Part shown: in pieces, positions 1 to 11,100 of the stretch
Layout of the letters: every line of letters starts with the position of its first letter
How positions within the stretch are numbered: the stretch's first letter is position 1
Assembly: GCF_027580225.2 (NCBI RefSeq)
Contig: NC_073354.2
Span: forward strand, 30,648,001-30,712,000
Length of the DNA stretch: 64,000 bases
Reading direction: 5' to 3'
Source: Misgurnus anguillicaudatus
Lineage: Eukaryota > Chordata > Actinopteri > Cypriniformes > Cobitidae
Program-made: the position numbers and the translations under genes
Notes under the pieces: generated by a model
What the model saw: only the letters and a program-made list of their open reading frames with translations
What the model was told of the DNA's origin: nothing
Databases searched by the model: none

Positions 1-112
1 TATTATCCATTTAATTTAATTTCTGTACCTAATGCTAATTTTAGACCTTACTTAATGTGCAACTTTGTTTTTTTTATAAATGTTTATAATTTCTTTATTT
101 GTTATTACAGTT
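1..112. repeat. Fragment of an interspersed repeat shared with 34334-34440
   Basis: These bases match the interior of the hAT-like element at 33807-34679 (about 34334-34440) closely, including the shared block TAATGTGCAACTTTGTT. The match stops near 112, where a minisatellite begins. The rest of this copy lies left of the window. Confidence 0.6.
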
Positions 113-117
113 TTATT

Positions 118-264
118 TGTTACAACGAGACTTGAGACTTGACTTGGACTCGAGCCCAGAGACTTCAGACTTGACTTGGACTCAAGCTCAAAGACTTCAG
201 ACTTGACTTGGACTCGAGGTCAAAGACTTCAGACTTGACTCGGACTCGAGCTCAGAGACTTGTG
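118..264. repeat. Minisatellite, unit about 31 bp
   Basis: About four and a half tandem units built around AGACTTGACTTGGACTCGAG, each slightly different (clear unit AGACTTCAGACTTGACTTGG...). The array abuts the truncation point of the Tc1 fragment at 268. Confidence 0.8.
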
Positions 265-267
265 AAC

Positions 268-812
268 ATCTCTGGCGTAAACAGAATGAGAACATGGATA
301 CATCATGCCTTGTTACCACTGTGCAGGCTGGTGGTGTCATGGTGTGGGGGATGTTTTCTTGGCACACTTTAGGCCCCTTAGTGCCAACTGGGCATCGTTT
401 AAATGCCATGGCCTGAGCATTGTTTCTGACCATGTCCATCCCTTTATGACCACCATGTACTCATCCTCTGATAGCTACTTCCTGCAGGATAATGCACCAT
501 GTCACAAAGCTCAAATCATTTCAAATTGGTTTCTTAAACATGACAATGAGTTCACTGTACTAAAATGGCCCCCACAATCACCAGATCTCAACCCAATAGA
601 GCATCTTTGGGATGTGGTGGAACGGGAGCTCTGTGCCCTGGATGTGCTTCCCACAAATCTCCATCAACTGCAAGATGCTATCCTATCAATATGGGCCAAC
701 ATTTCTAACAGTTCTTTCAGCACCTTGTTGAATCAATGCCACGTAGAATTATGGCAATTCAAAACAGTATTAGTATGGTGTTCCTAATAATCCTTTAGGT
801 GAGTGTATATAT
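268..812 (+). pseudogene. Tc1-like transposon, 3' half with transposase C-terminal region (DD36E type)
   Basis: From about 273 the sequence reads as the catalytic half of a Tc1 transposase: VMVWGMFSW, then YFLQDNAPCHKAQII with the second catalytic Asp, then PPQSPDLNPIEHLWD with the catalytic Glu. Thirty-six residues separate that Asp and Glu, so the spacing is DD36E. A frameshift near 410-415 and a degraded C-terminus make it a pseudogene. The terminal inverted repeat follows at about 783-812 (TTCCTAATAATCCTTTAGG...). The N-terminal half and the left end are missing; the break at 268 abuts a minisatellite. The terminal repeat matches the one at 38720, so the two pieces are from one family. 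Confidence 0.85.
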
Positions 813-2103
813 TGATATATTATAATAATATAATTAAAACTCCTTTAAAATTGTGTTCTGTAAAAATAGCGCACTTTGTGGTACACAAACAGTTAACAGC
901 TGTTGTTTTTGACATGTGTAACCTTGATAAATATGACACCTAAGAATAATATAATTGCATTATTTACATCCCCACCAATGTCAAAATCAAAATAATGCCA
1001 TTGTGATCAACTTTTCCTTACTATTTTCTTTATATTATTGTTACTTATTGTTTAAACTTATTATATTACTTCCTATTAATTTTTATATTACTTTATATTA
1101 TTATTTACTAAAGAGGCAGTTTTTTTAAATAAGCACAATCTTAGAAACTGTTATCTCCCAGCAAGCATCAATGAGATGCTATACAAGATAATACAAAAGC
1201 AAACTGCTCACCGTGAAATCTCAGTGGTCCAAAAATCAAAATCAAACATCCTCAGATTGGTTATGATTGCATCACGCTGCTCATCAGTTTCACATTAAGT
1301 GTGAACAGACAAATTGCTTGTCACTGGAAACTTGATTAGGACACACTATCACTACATGCTTATACACATAACATAACCTTTTTTTCATTTCATACAGTAG
1401 TTTAGGCATTCCCAAAGAACTGCCAATCGTGCATTGTGTATTTTATTGCCTATGACTCAAGCCCACTGAAATCTAATGCTCCAGCATCAGATTATCTGTG
1501 TGGGTGAGTTATGGGAAAATAATTCTTTCCCCTGAGCAGATCTGTGGGTTTTTGCAAAAGCCTGTGCGAGTTTGTTTGCTTTGCGCGGAGTGACATGACA
1601 CGTTTCCTTCACAAAGCGCGTAACGGGACCCGAACTGAAGCCCCCTGCCGTGGCATGACTGATAGCAGAAGCTTCCAAAAGCGCTAAAAAGAGTCTTTAA
1701 TGAACAGACTTTCCCTGAAGATTACTGACAGACAACGGACAAAATGACAAACTAAACTCGGAGCACTGAGGCAAACAATGAGAACATCTTGGGTCTCAAA
1801 AGCAACAGCGTAGTCGAGGGCATACTCTAGCGTGTGCCATATGGCAAACAATTTTAATAATAAATTTTGCATATGCTTGACTGAAAATGAAAAACGATAT
1901 GTATCCAAGGCCGCCAAAACTTTTTGAGCAACTTTTTATTAGAGAATATCTTTTACTATATAGGCTGACCTGAAAATCCTGTTTAATAGACCTAATTAAA
2001 ACTATTAAAAATAGGTATGGTAATTAAAATAAAATAAAATATAGGACCAACAATTAGTTTGCCTTAAAAATGTTGCCTTAGAAATAAACAGAAAAAGTTT
2101 AAG
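813..2103. other. Unassigned AT-rich intronic DNA
   Basis: No gene, splice-flanked reading frame or repeat that I recognise. Short minus-strand reading frames at 1487-1917 have no domain and look random. Confidence 0.5.
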
Positions 2104-2245
2104 TTAAAGGGACATATCATGAAAATCTGACTTTTTCTATGTTTGAGTGATATAATTGGGTCCCCAGTGCTTCTATCAACCTATAAAATGTGAAAAAGAT
2201 TAACCCAATAACTTTTTTTAGTAAACCATTTTCTGCAAAAATGTA
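2104..2245. mobile_element. One arm of a TTAA-inserting MITE
   Basis: Begins TTAAAGGGACATATCATG and runs through GGGTCCCCAGTGCTTCTATC. The reverse complement of the same arm forms the right end of the element at 59018-60350 (about 60215-60354). Only one arm is present. Confidence 0.65.
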
Positions 2246-2289
2246 AATGAGAAAAAATTAAATGAGAAAAGCTCTAAAAAATGTACAAA

Positions 2290-2770
2290 AAATTAAAGCG
2301 AAAGTTTTACATGCGCACAGGAAAGTTTTACGTACGCACGCGATAGTTTCACATGCGCATGTAAAAACTAAACTTTTAAATAAAATTCTGCACATGAAGG
2401 TTTTGCTTGAGCACATGAAAGTTTCACGTGCGCACGAGAAAGTTTCAGGTGCGCACGCGATAGTTTCAGGTGCGCACGCGATAGTTTCACGTGCGCACGC
2501 GATAGTTTCACGTGCGCACGCGATAGTTTCACGTGCGCACGCGATAGTTTCACGTGCGCACGCGAAACGAAACTTTTTTTTTTAATTCTGCACATGAAGG
2601 TTTTGCTTGAGCACATGAAAGTTTCACGTGAGCACGCGAAAGTTTCACGTGCGCACGCGAAACTAAACTTTTTTACAAAATTCTGCACATGAAGGATTTG
2701 CGTAAGCACATGAAAGTTTCACGTGAGCATGCAAAAGTTCAACGTGAGCACGCAAAATTTCACGTGAGCA
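2290..2770. repeat. 21-bp minisatellite rich in CACGTG and GCGCACGC
   Basis: The core (about 2436-2565) is six nearly perfect 21-bp units reading GATAGTTTCACGTGCGCACGC; flanking units are degenerate. A longer-period segment with TTCTGCACATGAAGG recurs at about 2388, 2586 and 2682. Because 21 is a multiple of three, the array reads open on both strands (a repeating seven-residue pattern such as AHAIVSR); these frames are not genes. The array sits in an element whose right end (about 2790-2822, CCAATGTCACCTTAGGGGC) matches, inverted, the MITE at 14052-14232. Confidence 0.9.
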
Positions 2771-3137
2771 CATGAAGCTAAACTTTAGATTTTTTTACTC
2801 CAATGTCACCTTAGGGGCTCAGTAAAAATGAAAATGAAAAATATAAAAATAAAAGCTATTTCAAAATATTAATTACTATAAAATTACAAACTAAAATAAC
2901 TCAGGGACCAACATATATACCCTGGACCAAAAATTACTGTGGATGTATGGTTTGTTAGGATAGGACAATATTTGGCAGAGATACAACTATCTAAAAATTG
3001 GAAATCTAATCAGAAAAAAATCGAAATATTTAGAAAAAGTCCTTAGCTAAAAATAATACTAATGATAAAAACATTTTTACGGTAGAAAATGTATGAAATA
3101 TCTTTTTGGAACATGATCTTTACATAATATCCTAATG

Positions 3138-4133
3138 AATGAGTCTTCAACCGGGGGTCTGCGGCCCACAGGAACGATTTTATTAAAAATGTACAACATA
3201 TATACAAAACATTACAACCAATGTTCTCTCTAAGTTGCGCACGTGTGCGGCTTATTGAAGGTCCTGCGTTCAGTGCAATTTGAGCCTGTGCACAAAAACA
3301 AAATATCTGGAGGCTAACGATACATTCACACGGGGCGAAAGCGTTAACGCTTGACGGAAGGCTTGTCTGAAGCGTGGCCAACAGCCAATCACAGTGGCCG
3401 CACCACATGCTCCGGTCTTCCATTAACATAATTGGCTGGCTCTGCCTAGGTTATTTGCATAATGCACCCTGATTGGCTGAAGCACGCGTTGCCGCTTGAA
3501 AAGTTGAGAAATGTTCAACTTCTGCTTCGAGCAACGGCACTGACGCGGCGCCGACGGATCCACAATTCAGTTCGGCAACGCATGATGTCACCCATTAAAA
3601 GTGAAAGGGAAGCGTTAACGCTTACGCCCTGTGTGAATGTACCGTAAGCGCCCACTGAGGAAGCAGCAGTAGGAACATAAAAAAAGCATTACCTCTGCAT
3701 CATAAAAACAGGTAAATCATATAGGATTGTCTTTCTTTCAGAATGTAATTTTAAAATCAGTGCGATCTGTGATCTCATCGACTATATTTCTGAACGTGGA
3801 CAGCTGTTTAAAGCTGTTCAAATTTGTTATTGCTAAAGTGCTAATTCGACAGACAAATAACAGCACACCACGTCTGCATTATAAACTGTGACAAAACTAT
3901 TGCTCACATTTAAAATCAATGGTAGCTTACTGATGGTGCTTGGTGCAAGATTCATAGTCGAAATTGAAATCCGGACTTATAGTGCTTGTCAAACAATGTT
4001 GCCCCAAATATGCTGCGGACTCATGTTGCATGTACATAAATATCTCTGTTTTACACATTTAGTATCAGGAGGTCCCTGCTCCATCCCTCCCTCATCTAAG
4101 GGGTCCTTGCCCTGAAAAATTGTAAGACCCCTG
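3138..4133. mobile_element. Non-autonomous hAT element with 8-bp target duplication
   Basis: Flanked by TCCTAATG at 3130-3137 and 4134-4141, a perfect 8-bp direct repeat as hAT elements make. Ends are imperfect inverted repeats (...GAGTCTTCAACC at left; GTAAGACCCCTG at right). No transposase is visible. A smaller inverted-repeat element lies inside at about 3321-3641. Confidence 0.8.
3321..3641. mobile_element. MITE nested in the hAT element at 3138-4133
   Basis: Ends TACATTCACACGGGGCG... and ...CGCCCTGTGTGAATGTA are inverted repeats continuing into AAGCGTTAACGCTT on both sides. Interior is GC-rich with a CCAAT motif. No target duplication could be fixed with confidence. Confidence 0.7.
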
Positions 4134-4250
4134 TCCTAATGATTTTTGGGATTAAAAATACGATAATTTTGACCCATACAGTGTATTGTTGGCTATTGCT
4201 ACAAATATACCTGTGCAATTTATCACTGGTTTTGTGGTCCAGGGTCACAC

Positions 4251-5805
4251 ATCTCCATCATGCCTCCTAAATAATTGATGCTAAGTTGCAAAACAATGTT
4301 TATGCAACATTTTTACAAATGTTTGCTCTCAAACTTTGAGAAAAATGTGACTGCGCCAGTGCCAAATTCCCAGCGTGTCTACTTTAGCCATCAATATGAT
4401 TTGCAGTAAATCATGTGAATGCTGGCGTTGCGTGTGACTGAAGTCAGCTCTAAATCCAGTTTGAACAAATGAATTAACAGTGTGGAAAATGAAAACCCTG
4501 CTCTTGGAGACAGAGGTAAGACCTCCAGCACCCAGACAACCACTGAATGGCACATTAGTGTCACTCCAATGATGGCACATCGGAAGGGGAACTCTAATTG
4601 TCATTTTTAATAATGCTGGAAGCCCTCGGAGGTTCGTGTTCATCAGAGATAAGATACGGATGTCACCCTGTTCTCTGCCTTCACATTAACCTAAAACCGC
4701 TCTGAACACATGCTGATTTATGAAATCACCAAACTAATCCTCCAGCACGAGATAAAACTTCGGCAGATAAATAAACACACAGAGTTGCTGACAGAAAATC
4801 TATTGTTATATTACAGAGGGCGGTATTTCAAAAGAATAACATTGAAATAGGTATGGCTAGATCTGTTATTTAAGACTGGTGTTTTAAAAATTAGTCTCTC
4901 AAGGACAGATCCAGTTAGCTGAAGCAAAGCAGGATTGGTTTAGTTTATTGCTTTCTCCATTGCAATTTTGATAATTTCCACTCAAATCCGAAATACACTT
5001 ATACATCCTCGAAATGCATGAACTGAATGTCTTTAAAGGCATGTCTGAATGTTGCACAACTCTGGAAATGTAATACAACAACACAGCACATAAACCAGTC
5101 ACCAACTTAGCAAAAATTGCTTCAATCCCTCCATAAAAACGCATTTAAACAATTACATCCATGGTTAATCACCTATTTTTACATAGAACAACATCCCTGT
5201 TCAAACTTAAACTTTTGCTACTTGGTAACATACTGTGAAACACATAGACCATATCATTAGGCTATCTTGTTAGGACAAAAACTCCAAAACTGCATTCAGG
5301 CAAACAATTATTTTTATGAGCTTTTCTGCCATACGCAGTTGCAGCATTAGCTCACCTGCCCGAGCATTTTCTTGCTCTGTGGCCACGTGGCAGTGAGGTG
5401 TCCTGATGGGAAATGATAGCCTCATTGAGCCGGTGCATGGGCTCTGAGTCATTTGTTTTGAGGGTCCATGGCTGACAGGAGCCAGAGTTTCTTTTCACCA
5501 GCTTACAGTGAAAATTGACTATAAATCACCTTATCACATTCACCCCTGACAGTTTTTGAGACTGCCAACATTTTTACTGAATATTTGGGCACTGAGTGCA
5601 ATGACAGAACCGGGCATTTTAAGCCGCCAGCCTTGTAAACCCATGGCAATAGTTCTGTGGATTAAATTGCTGTTATTTTCAATAGCAATTCAGCAACTGT
5701 AAAAATATACTGCATAAAGCAAGCAAACCTGGTAAAAGTTTAGGAATTTGCTTTTGAAACTCCAAAAGCTGATGATTTGTGTGTTCACTGTGCATAAAAA
5801 CAACG
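4251..5805. other. Unassigned intronic DNA
   Basis: No coding exon or clear repeat recognised. Complexity is normal, with few tandem repeats; the stretch about 4330-4800 looks low-copy and could contain conserved noncoding sequence. Confidence 0.45.
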
Positions 5806-6185
5806 GTCTACACCAGGGGCGGACTGGCCATCGGGAGTTCCGGGAGCAATCCCGAACGGCCGGTCCATTTCAGGCCGAACCGGCCGGAGGTCAAAAAGTT
5901 TTTTTTTTTAAATGCCTGACCAGACGCTCAGCTGCAGCGGAACGCTGTGTCTGTTTCAGACCGGGCCAAACCAATTCTTCAAATCTTGAGGGGGGATAAG
6001 AGCGGCCCCTCCCAACTTGGGCTGATCCTCGTTTTTCCTCACATCCGATTGGCTCAAAGGCGCAGATCAAAAGAGTTTACTTTTGGTCAGGTTTGGATTC
6101 GTGTGAATGCAACATAGACAAGACGGTAAAAATTGCGAAAACAAGAAAAGAAGTGAAAGAAATGGGTGGGGCCTAAAAAATAAAA

Positions 6186-6299
6186 ATGTTGGCACAAGAG
6201 GCAGCTAAATGCGCCAAATTAACAGACCTTTTTCGCAGTCAAAAGGACGCTGTGGCAGGAGGTGCAGATGAGGAAGGACCAGCAGCATGGACAGGACAG
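6186..6299 (+). pseudogene. Probable hAT transposase N-terminal exon remnant
   Basis: A 38-residue open stretch from ATG, beginning MLAQEAAKCAKLTDLF and ending AAWTGQ, directly followed by a GTGCAC splice donor at 6300. The pattern of a basic segment and then KLTDLF resembles, from memory, the first exon of fish hAT proteins related to ZMYM1-type genes. Upstream in another frame is a lysine-rich stretch, so the true exon may be longer and frameshifted. Assignment is inferential. Confidence 0.45.
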
Positions 6300-6371
6300 G
6301 TGCACATTTAGTGATGCATCTATTATATACTGAAATCATTTATATTTGCATTTAAATATAGGCATATATAA

Positions 6372-6493
6372 GGGATAATGTAGAGCGAGGCGGTTGTTAT
6401 AGCGAATTCAACCCCGACAGGCTTATCAGGACCCCACGCAAAGCGGAGCTTGGTTGTATTCGCTATAAGAACCGCCTCGCTCTACATTATCCC
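6372..6493. mobile_element. Near-perfect palindromic hairpin element
   Basis: Arms GGGATAATGTAGAGCGAGGC... (6372-6413) and its inverse (6452-6493) pair over about 42 bp with only two or three mismatches around a loop of about 38 nt. The inverse arm is followed by CGCTTAT, as in the related hairpin at about 20060-20195. It interrupts the hAT copy. Confidence 0.85.
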
Positions 6494-7076
6494 GCTTATG
6501 AAATTGATGAAATAGCCTGCGTGCGCATTTTGGCAACAGAAGTGGTGTTGTTCCCCAGTGGTTTTAACGTGTTAGCAACTCAGTAAGTTTATCAAAACAG
6601 TTTCCCAGCATCAAAATGTCTGGTAATTGCGTTTGGTTGCACTAATAATATACTAATATACGTATATATGGTCACTTTATATTTGGCCATCTGCTAACGT
6701 CTTCTATTCACTCCACTATAGTACACGGATCTGGTAGATGTGTTGAAAAACTTGATAAAGTCAATTTTTAAATATAACTTTCTCTGTCTGTGTTGCTTCA
6801 CTGCTGATTCTTGCCATACTTCCATTGCCAACATGCGCGTGCATACGTTTCCACGTCATCATTGTGTTCAAACAGTAAAATGGTCTAAGGAATCCCTGTA
6901 TGTCTGTATATTAGCTGTTAAGGTCACTGATGGAGAGAGACAGGTTGATGATGACCCTTGCAGTCATATTGATGATGAGGAGGAAGGAAAGCAGAACAAG
7001 AGGAGGAGGAGGAGAATGGAACCAGTACAAAAACAGTGATGGGGCAGTGTGAAGGGCTGGGTAGGCAATCATATTA

Positions 7077-7224
7077 CCCTGCTGGAAAAACCAGCATACC
7101 AGCAAGACCAGCATATGTTGTGTTTTGGTGCTAGTATGCTGGTGACCACCAGCTAAACCAGCATCAAACCAGCATAGAACAGCATAATTCCCATGCTGGT
7201 TTGATGCTGTTTTTTTCAGCAGGG
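7077..7224. mobile_element. TA-inserted MITE made of CCAGCAT repeats
   Basis: Ends CCCTGCTGGAAAAA and TTTTTTCAGCAGGG are inverted repeats flanked by TA on both sides (7075-7076, 7225-7226). The interior is alternating ACCAGCAT/ATGCTGGT words. A divergent larger relative spans about 9915-11100. Confidence 0.8.
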
Positions 7225-7231
7225 TAGGCAT

Positions 7232-7330
7232 ATCAATCAATCAATCAATTTAAAGCTTTATTAAGGACACACAAATAGAAAAATACAGCACAATATTACA
7301 TATTTACATATAGGATAAAATGCAAGATTA
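7232..7330 (-). mobile_element. LINE 3' tail, minus strand
   Basis: On the minus strand AATAAAGCTTTAAATTGATT leads into a (GATT)n tail, the usual form of a fish LINE 3' end. Only the terminal part is recognisable. Confidence 0.5.
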
Positions 7331-7900
7331 TAACCTGACTAAAGCACAGATTGAATTAAAAAAAGGAATTATTCTTAGTCATATTTTTTACTGATGTTCT
7401 TCTCATGCATATGTAGCTGTACAATCAGTAAGCAGAGGCAGGGTCCAGCACAGGGGAAGTGGAGCCAGGGAGAGTTGAAAGTGAGTACATACACACACAA
7501 TCTCTATTTTATGGGACTGTATTGTAGTTTTTGATTATCTGAGTGGGTATGTGTGAGTAATTGTAACAATTTTATCACTCCAACTGACTGTACACATGAC
7601 ATGCTGGTAGTTAGCAGTATACTGTGACTTATGTGTTCGAGATTAGGTTTTGCTGACCTGGTTGTGTTTAGTGCAGTGGTGACTTGCTTATACAACCTGA
7701 GGAGGCAGGTGTTATCCTAAAGTTTCTTTAAGGTCTTCAGCATAATCTGATTCTCTTCATACCATAAAAACACTACTAGAATTAAAATAACTGCAAAAAA
7801 TCCTGCTCGTGCACCAAGGGCACTCGCGTAAAAGGCCTCTCCATCTTAAAGTCCCGGGCTGAATTTCAGTCCCAGTACGTCCCTGGTCTACACATACACT

Positions 7901-8040
7901 ACCAGTGTTGGGCAAGTTACTGAAAATTAGTAATTAGTTACAGTTAATAGTTACTTCTTTTAAAAGTAACTGAATTACTTTACCAGTTACTGTATATCAA
8001 AAGTAATTATTTACTAAGAAAAGTAACTTTTAAGTTACTT
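7901..8040. mobile_element. One end of a hAT-type element
   Basis: CAGTGTTGGGCAAGTTACT followed by alternating AGTTACT/AGTAACT words is a familiar teleost hAT terminus. A matching outward end in the other direction (ACATCCAACACTG) is at about 25435-25485, belonging to another copy. The partner end here is not seen. Confidence 0.65.
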
Positions 8041-8501
8041 TTATGTCTGCTTTTTAAATGTAAATATGAACAGTACTGAACAGTCAAACAGTAAAATGAT
8101 ATGGATGGGCTATTTTACACGTAAGACTCTAATATATCACATACTGTAGGAGCCTATTTTGCTTTAGATTCAACCTTTGAATATTTTTGTTAGAAATTAT
8201 CTTAATATGTAAGCTTAGTTTATTTATGTTTATCATTTAGATCATTTAGACAAATATTCTGTGAGTTTACAAAAATATATAATGTGTTAAAATTGTGTAG
8301 TGTCTCTTTAAAAATTTGGAGACAATTGAGTCAACATGTCATCTTTTCTAAAATAAATTATCATTTTTCTGATTCCTTATTTATTTTAATAAGTTAGAAA
8401 TGTCTCCGCTGTGTCCTGCTGACAGGCGCGGTGCGCGTGCAGCAGGTGACGCAAATTATGGGTCCTCCGAAGGAATATTACAGAAAAATACATAGACATA
8501 A

Positions 8502-9669
8502 GGGTGATTCTCACGAAATTAGACAACTATCAGGTGTCATGAAACATTTTGATAAAAAAGTAAATGCAAAGTAAGAGTATCAAAAAAAGAAGCAACATCT
8601 CTTCATGTACAAACCAATTTTGTTTTTTTCCACATTTAAGTGGAAAATTTTCATTACCGCAACGTGTCCATGACTGGATTTGGGTTCTTTGACATGGAAA
8701 TATTTATAATTAAGAAATTGAAAAAATAAAAAGCTTTAGTGCATGTTATACTATAAACAGTAAAGAAACATGTGGTATTTGGTGATCATTGGTAAATGTA
8801 GAGACAATAATAAAGAATATAGTGTGTACAAGACCAATTTTCTCATCCTTTGCAACAATTTTCAATAATTGTTTAAGCCCTCAAGGAACTAACATTTTCA
8901 AACGAAATTTGTTGTAAGGGACATAATTGACTGTGACTCTCAAGATGGCTACCAGGTAAGCAGTTCTTATTTTTTTCTCTCCAGATAAAAGTTGAAATTT
9001 AGTTTGTCATAGTACCTAGACAACTTTTTAGTTCTCATTACCGAAACATGAGTTTGTAAATGCATATATTTATTGTATTATTATTAAGCAGGCTTCAAAG
9101 ATTACCGGGGTCCCACAGTTACAACTTTCAAATCTCTATTATACAGCGGTGAAGAGAAAGACTTCCTCTATTATTACAGATTGTACGCATCCTCTTTATG
9201 ATGCTTTCCAGCTACTTCCATCAGGCTGCCGGTTTAGAACTCCGCTGGCTAGGAAGAAGGCTTACAGGAATTCATTTGTGCCCAATGCAGTAACTATTTT
9301 AAATACGGCTATGTGATGTGCGGAGGTGTTTATTTAATTTTGTAAAATGCTTGTTTTAAATTAATTGTGTGTATGTATGGTTATGTATTTGTTGTGAGCC
9401 TTTTAACTGAAGAAAAATTTCTATCATCGCTGATAGACAATAAAGTTACTCTGAACTCTGAACTCTGAACTCTAATATCATGTGGCGGTAATAATCATTT
9501 TTGATAATGATCATCTAAAAAATTTAAATAATTCTATAGAAAATATTTTATATAATGGTTATAGTAAGGTCAGACCTTAATCTTATGTGCAAAAAAAATT
9601 GGCTTCAAGGGCTTTTAAAAAAATCTGATGCTGGACACCACCTAAGTCTGGATTTCGTAAGAATCACTA
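8502..9669. mobile_element. Inverted-repeat element (copy 1) interrupted by a LINE
   Basis: Starts GGGTGATTCTCACGAAATTA and ends ATTTCGTAAGAATCAC. A second copy at 61061-61873 aligns along its length (shared words GTGTCATGAAACATTTTGAT, AACTAACATTTTCAAA). Comparison shows that about 9080-9473 is extra here: a LINE fragment. Confidence 0.8.
9086..9473 (+). pseudogene. 5'-truncated LINE: reverse transcriptase ORF C-terminus plus 3' tail
   Basis: From 9086 an open frame runs to the TGA at 9314-9316. It contains DCTHPLYDAFQLLPSG, RFRTPLARKKAYRNSF and PNAVTILN, the conserved region after the reverse transcriptase domain in several LINE clades. A 3' untranslated region with AATAAAG follows and ends in three copies of TGAACTC. 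There is no frameshift in this short piece, so the insertion may be fairly young. It truncates abruptly at its 5' end inside the host element at 8502-9669, as target-primed reverse transcription often gives. The clade is not assigned. Confidence 0.75.
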
Positions 9670-9914
9670 ATTGTATTGAGACACAAATAAACTAAAGTTT
9701 AGATGCAAAAGTTCAATAGACACTCTTGAATGTATTTGACTTGTATGAAACACCTCTTCTCAAGGTCTTCCCAAGTGGCTGAGACCTTTAATAATTTGGA
9801 GGTCCAATCTTAACCACTTTGATTTTTTTTATCAGAATCTATGTATTACAATTAAAAATATCTAAACTTTTTTAAAACAAGACACATTTGCTTAAGGAAA
9901 ACATTTTGTAAGAC

Positions 9915-11100
9915 CCCCCTGCTAAAAAGACCAGCTAAAACCAGCTTAAGGTGTTTTAGCTGATCTCCCAGCCTGGTTTTTGGTGGTTAAAGTGGTGTTT
10001 TAGACACTTTTTAGCTGGTCAGGATTGGAGACCAACTGGCCCACCAGCTTGACCAGGCTGGAAGGACCAGCTTAATCCAGCTACTTCCATCTTAAACCCC
10101 GGGTTTCCGACAGCACTTTGCAGTTCGGGTGGCCCGCCTAAGCTGGGAAACCCTAACGCCTTAACTAGGTCGTCCAAATAAAAAATAAAAAAACATCTGC
10201 ACAAAGGCCGTCAAGTGCATCTCGGAGAATAGCGCGGACGCGCTTCACACCGCAAGTGTGCATGCGCACCACACAGCCGAAATGAGATAAAGACATGGTC
10301 CGTCACTGTCTAGAGAATGGCCAGTTGATAAAATGCGTGTCCGTGAGAACTGTAAGTGGGCTTATGTTTTGGGTTTATTTAAGCCTGTTATTGTATTAGT
10401 CTATAGTTCTTGCAAATTTAAAGTAAGTTAGCTGGTGATTTTGATGTTTAAGCAAACCTGCTAGCTAGCTTTCACGTGCCTGTTGAATAGATATAATTGT
10501 TGACTGCTCTTGCTCACGTTATTTATGTGCATTATTTACATGCTACAGTAGTTACACTTCTTTAAGATAATGTAATTAATAGTGTGACATAATCAGTTTT
10601 TACCATTTTTTTTTTTACAATCTATCACTGTTTACCCGACGTTCTACTACATCTGCTTCAGTTTGTGTTTATTAACCCTTTCGTTTCACTTAATCACACA
10701 GCTATTTCCGTTAGAGGTATGTGTTAAAAACATTTAATTCATTAATAATCTTGTATGGGTTCATTTTCTGTCATAGTTTCTTCAAAATTAAGTTTTATTT
10801 GAGTGTTTTTAATAAAAATATTATCATTTTCATCATGACGCATACGCCCCGCCCCTTTGATTGCCACGCCCCCGGACCCATACTACCCGCCCAACCCTAC
10901 CACCTTAACTAACTAATTTTCTGTGGGAAACCCTGAAACCAGATAGATCCAAGCTGGTTTAAGATGGTGGATCAGTGGCTAAGACCAGCTAAAAAAAGTC
11001 CAAAACCGCTCTAAAACCAGCCTGCTACACCAGCTTAACCAGCTAAAACCAGGATGGGAGACTTGCAGCTAAAATCAGCCAACCAGTCTTTTTTTAGTAT
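9915..11100. mobile_element. Palindromic CCAGCTAAAACC-type element with a hAT-like insert
   Basis: Left arm (9915-10095) and right arm (10936-11100) are made of ACCAGCT/AGCTGGT words and are mutually inverted (for example CCATCTTAAACC versus GGTTTAAGATGG). Between them is an insert at about 10098-10935 with ends GGGTTTCCGACAG and CTGTGGGAAACCC and near-matching 8-bp flanks (CTTAAACC, CTGAAACC), consistent with hAT. The insert carries an ATG-containing stretch ending in GTAAGTGGG at 10351, possibly a first exon. No transposase domain is seen. Confidence 0.65.

Larger units (their letters stand above)
2890..4250. mobile_element. Cyprinid-type interspersed repeat interrupted by a hAT element
   Basis: Left part 2890-3137 contains GGACAATATTTGGCAGAG and ACATGATCTTTACATAATAT. 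Right part 4134-4250 contains TTGTTGGCTATTGCTACAAA and ends GTGGTCCAGGGTCACA. I recognise these as the two sides of one abundant fish repeat; other partial copies are at 25486-25550 and 39480-39750. The hAT insert at 3138-4133 splits it. Confidence 0.7.
5814..7885 (+). mobile_element. hAT transposon copy with 8-bp target duplication and transposase exon remnants
   Basis: Flanked by perfect 8-bp duplications GTCTACAC at 5806-5813 and 7886-7893. Termini CAGGGGCGGACTGG and CCAGTACGTCCCTG are inverted repeats. About 2.07 kb survives. A coding-like exon at 6186-6299 ends in a GT donor. It has been broken by three later insertions: a hairpin element at 6372-6493, a TA-inserted MITE at 7077-7224 and a LINE tail at 7232-7330. 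Another splice-donor-flanked stretch lies at about 7400-7469 (GTTGAAA before GTGAGT). The catalytic core and C-terminal dimerisation domain are not recognisable. Confidence 0.85.

Noticed and set aside
118..264. CRISPR-like array of short repeats
   Set aside because: Units are contiguous, variable and without unique spacers; a eukaryotic minisatellite.
2262..2709. Open frames of 107 and 113 residues on opposite strands made of seven-residue repeats
   Set aside because: They follow from a 21-bp tandem repeat without stops; both strands are open, with no start context or domain.
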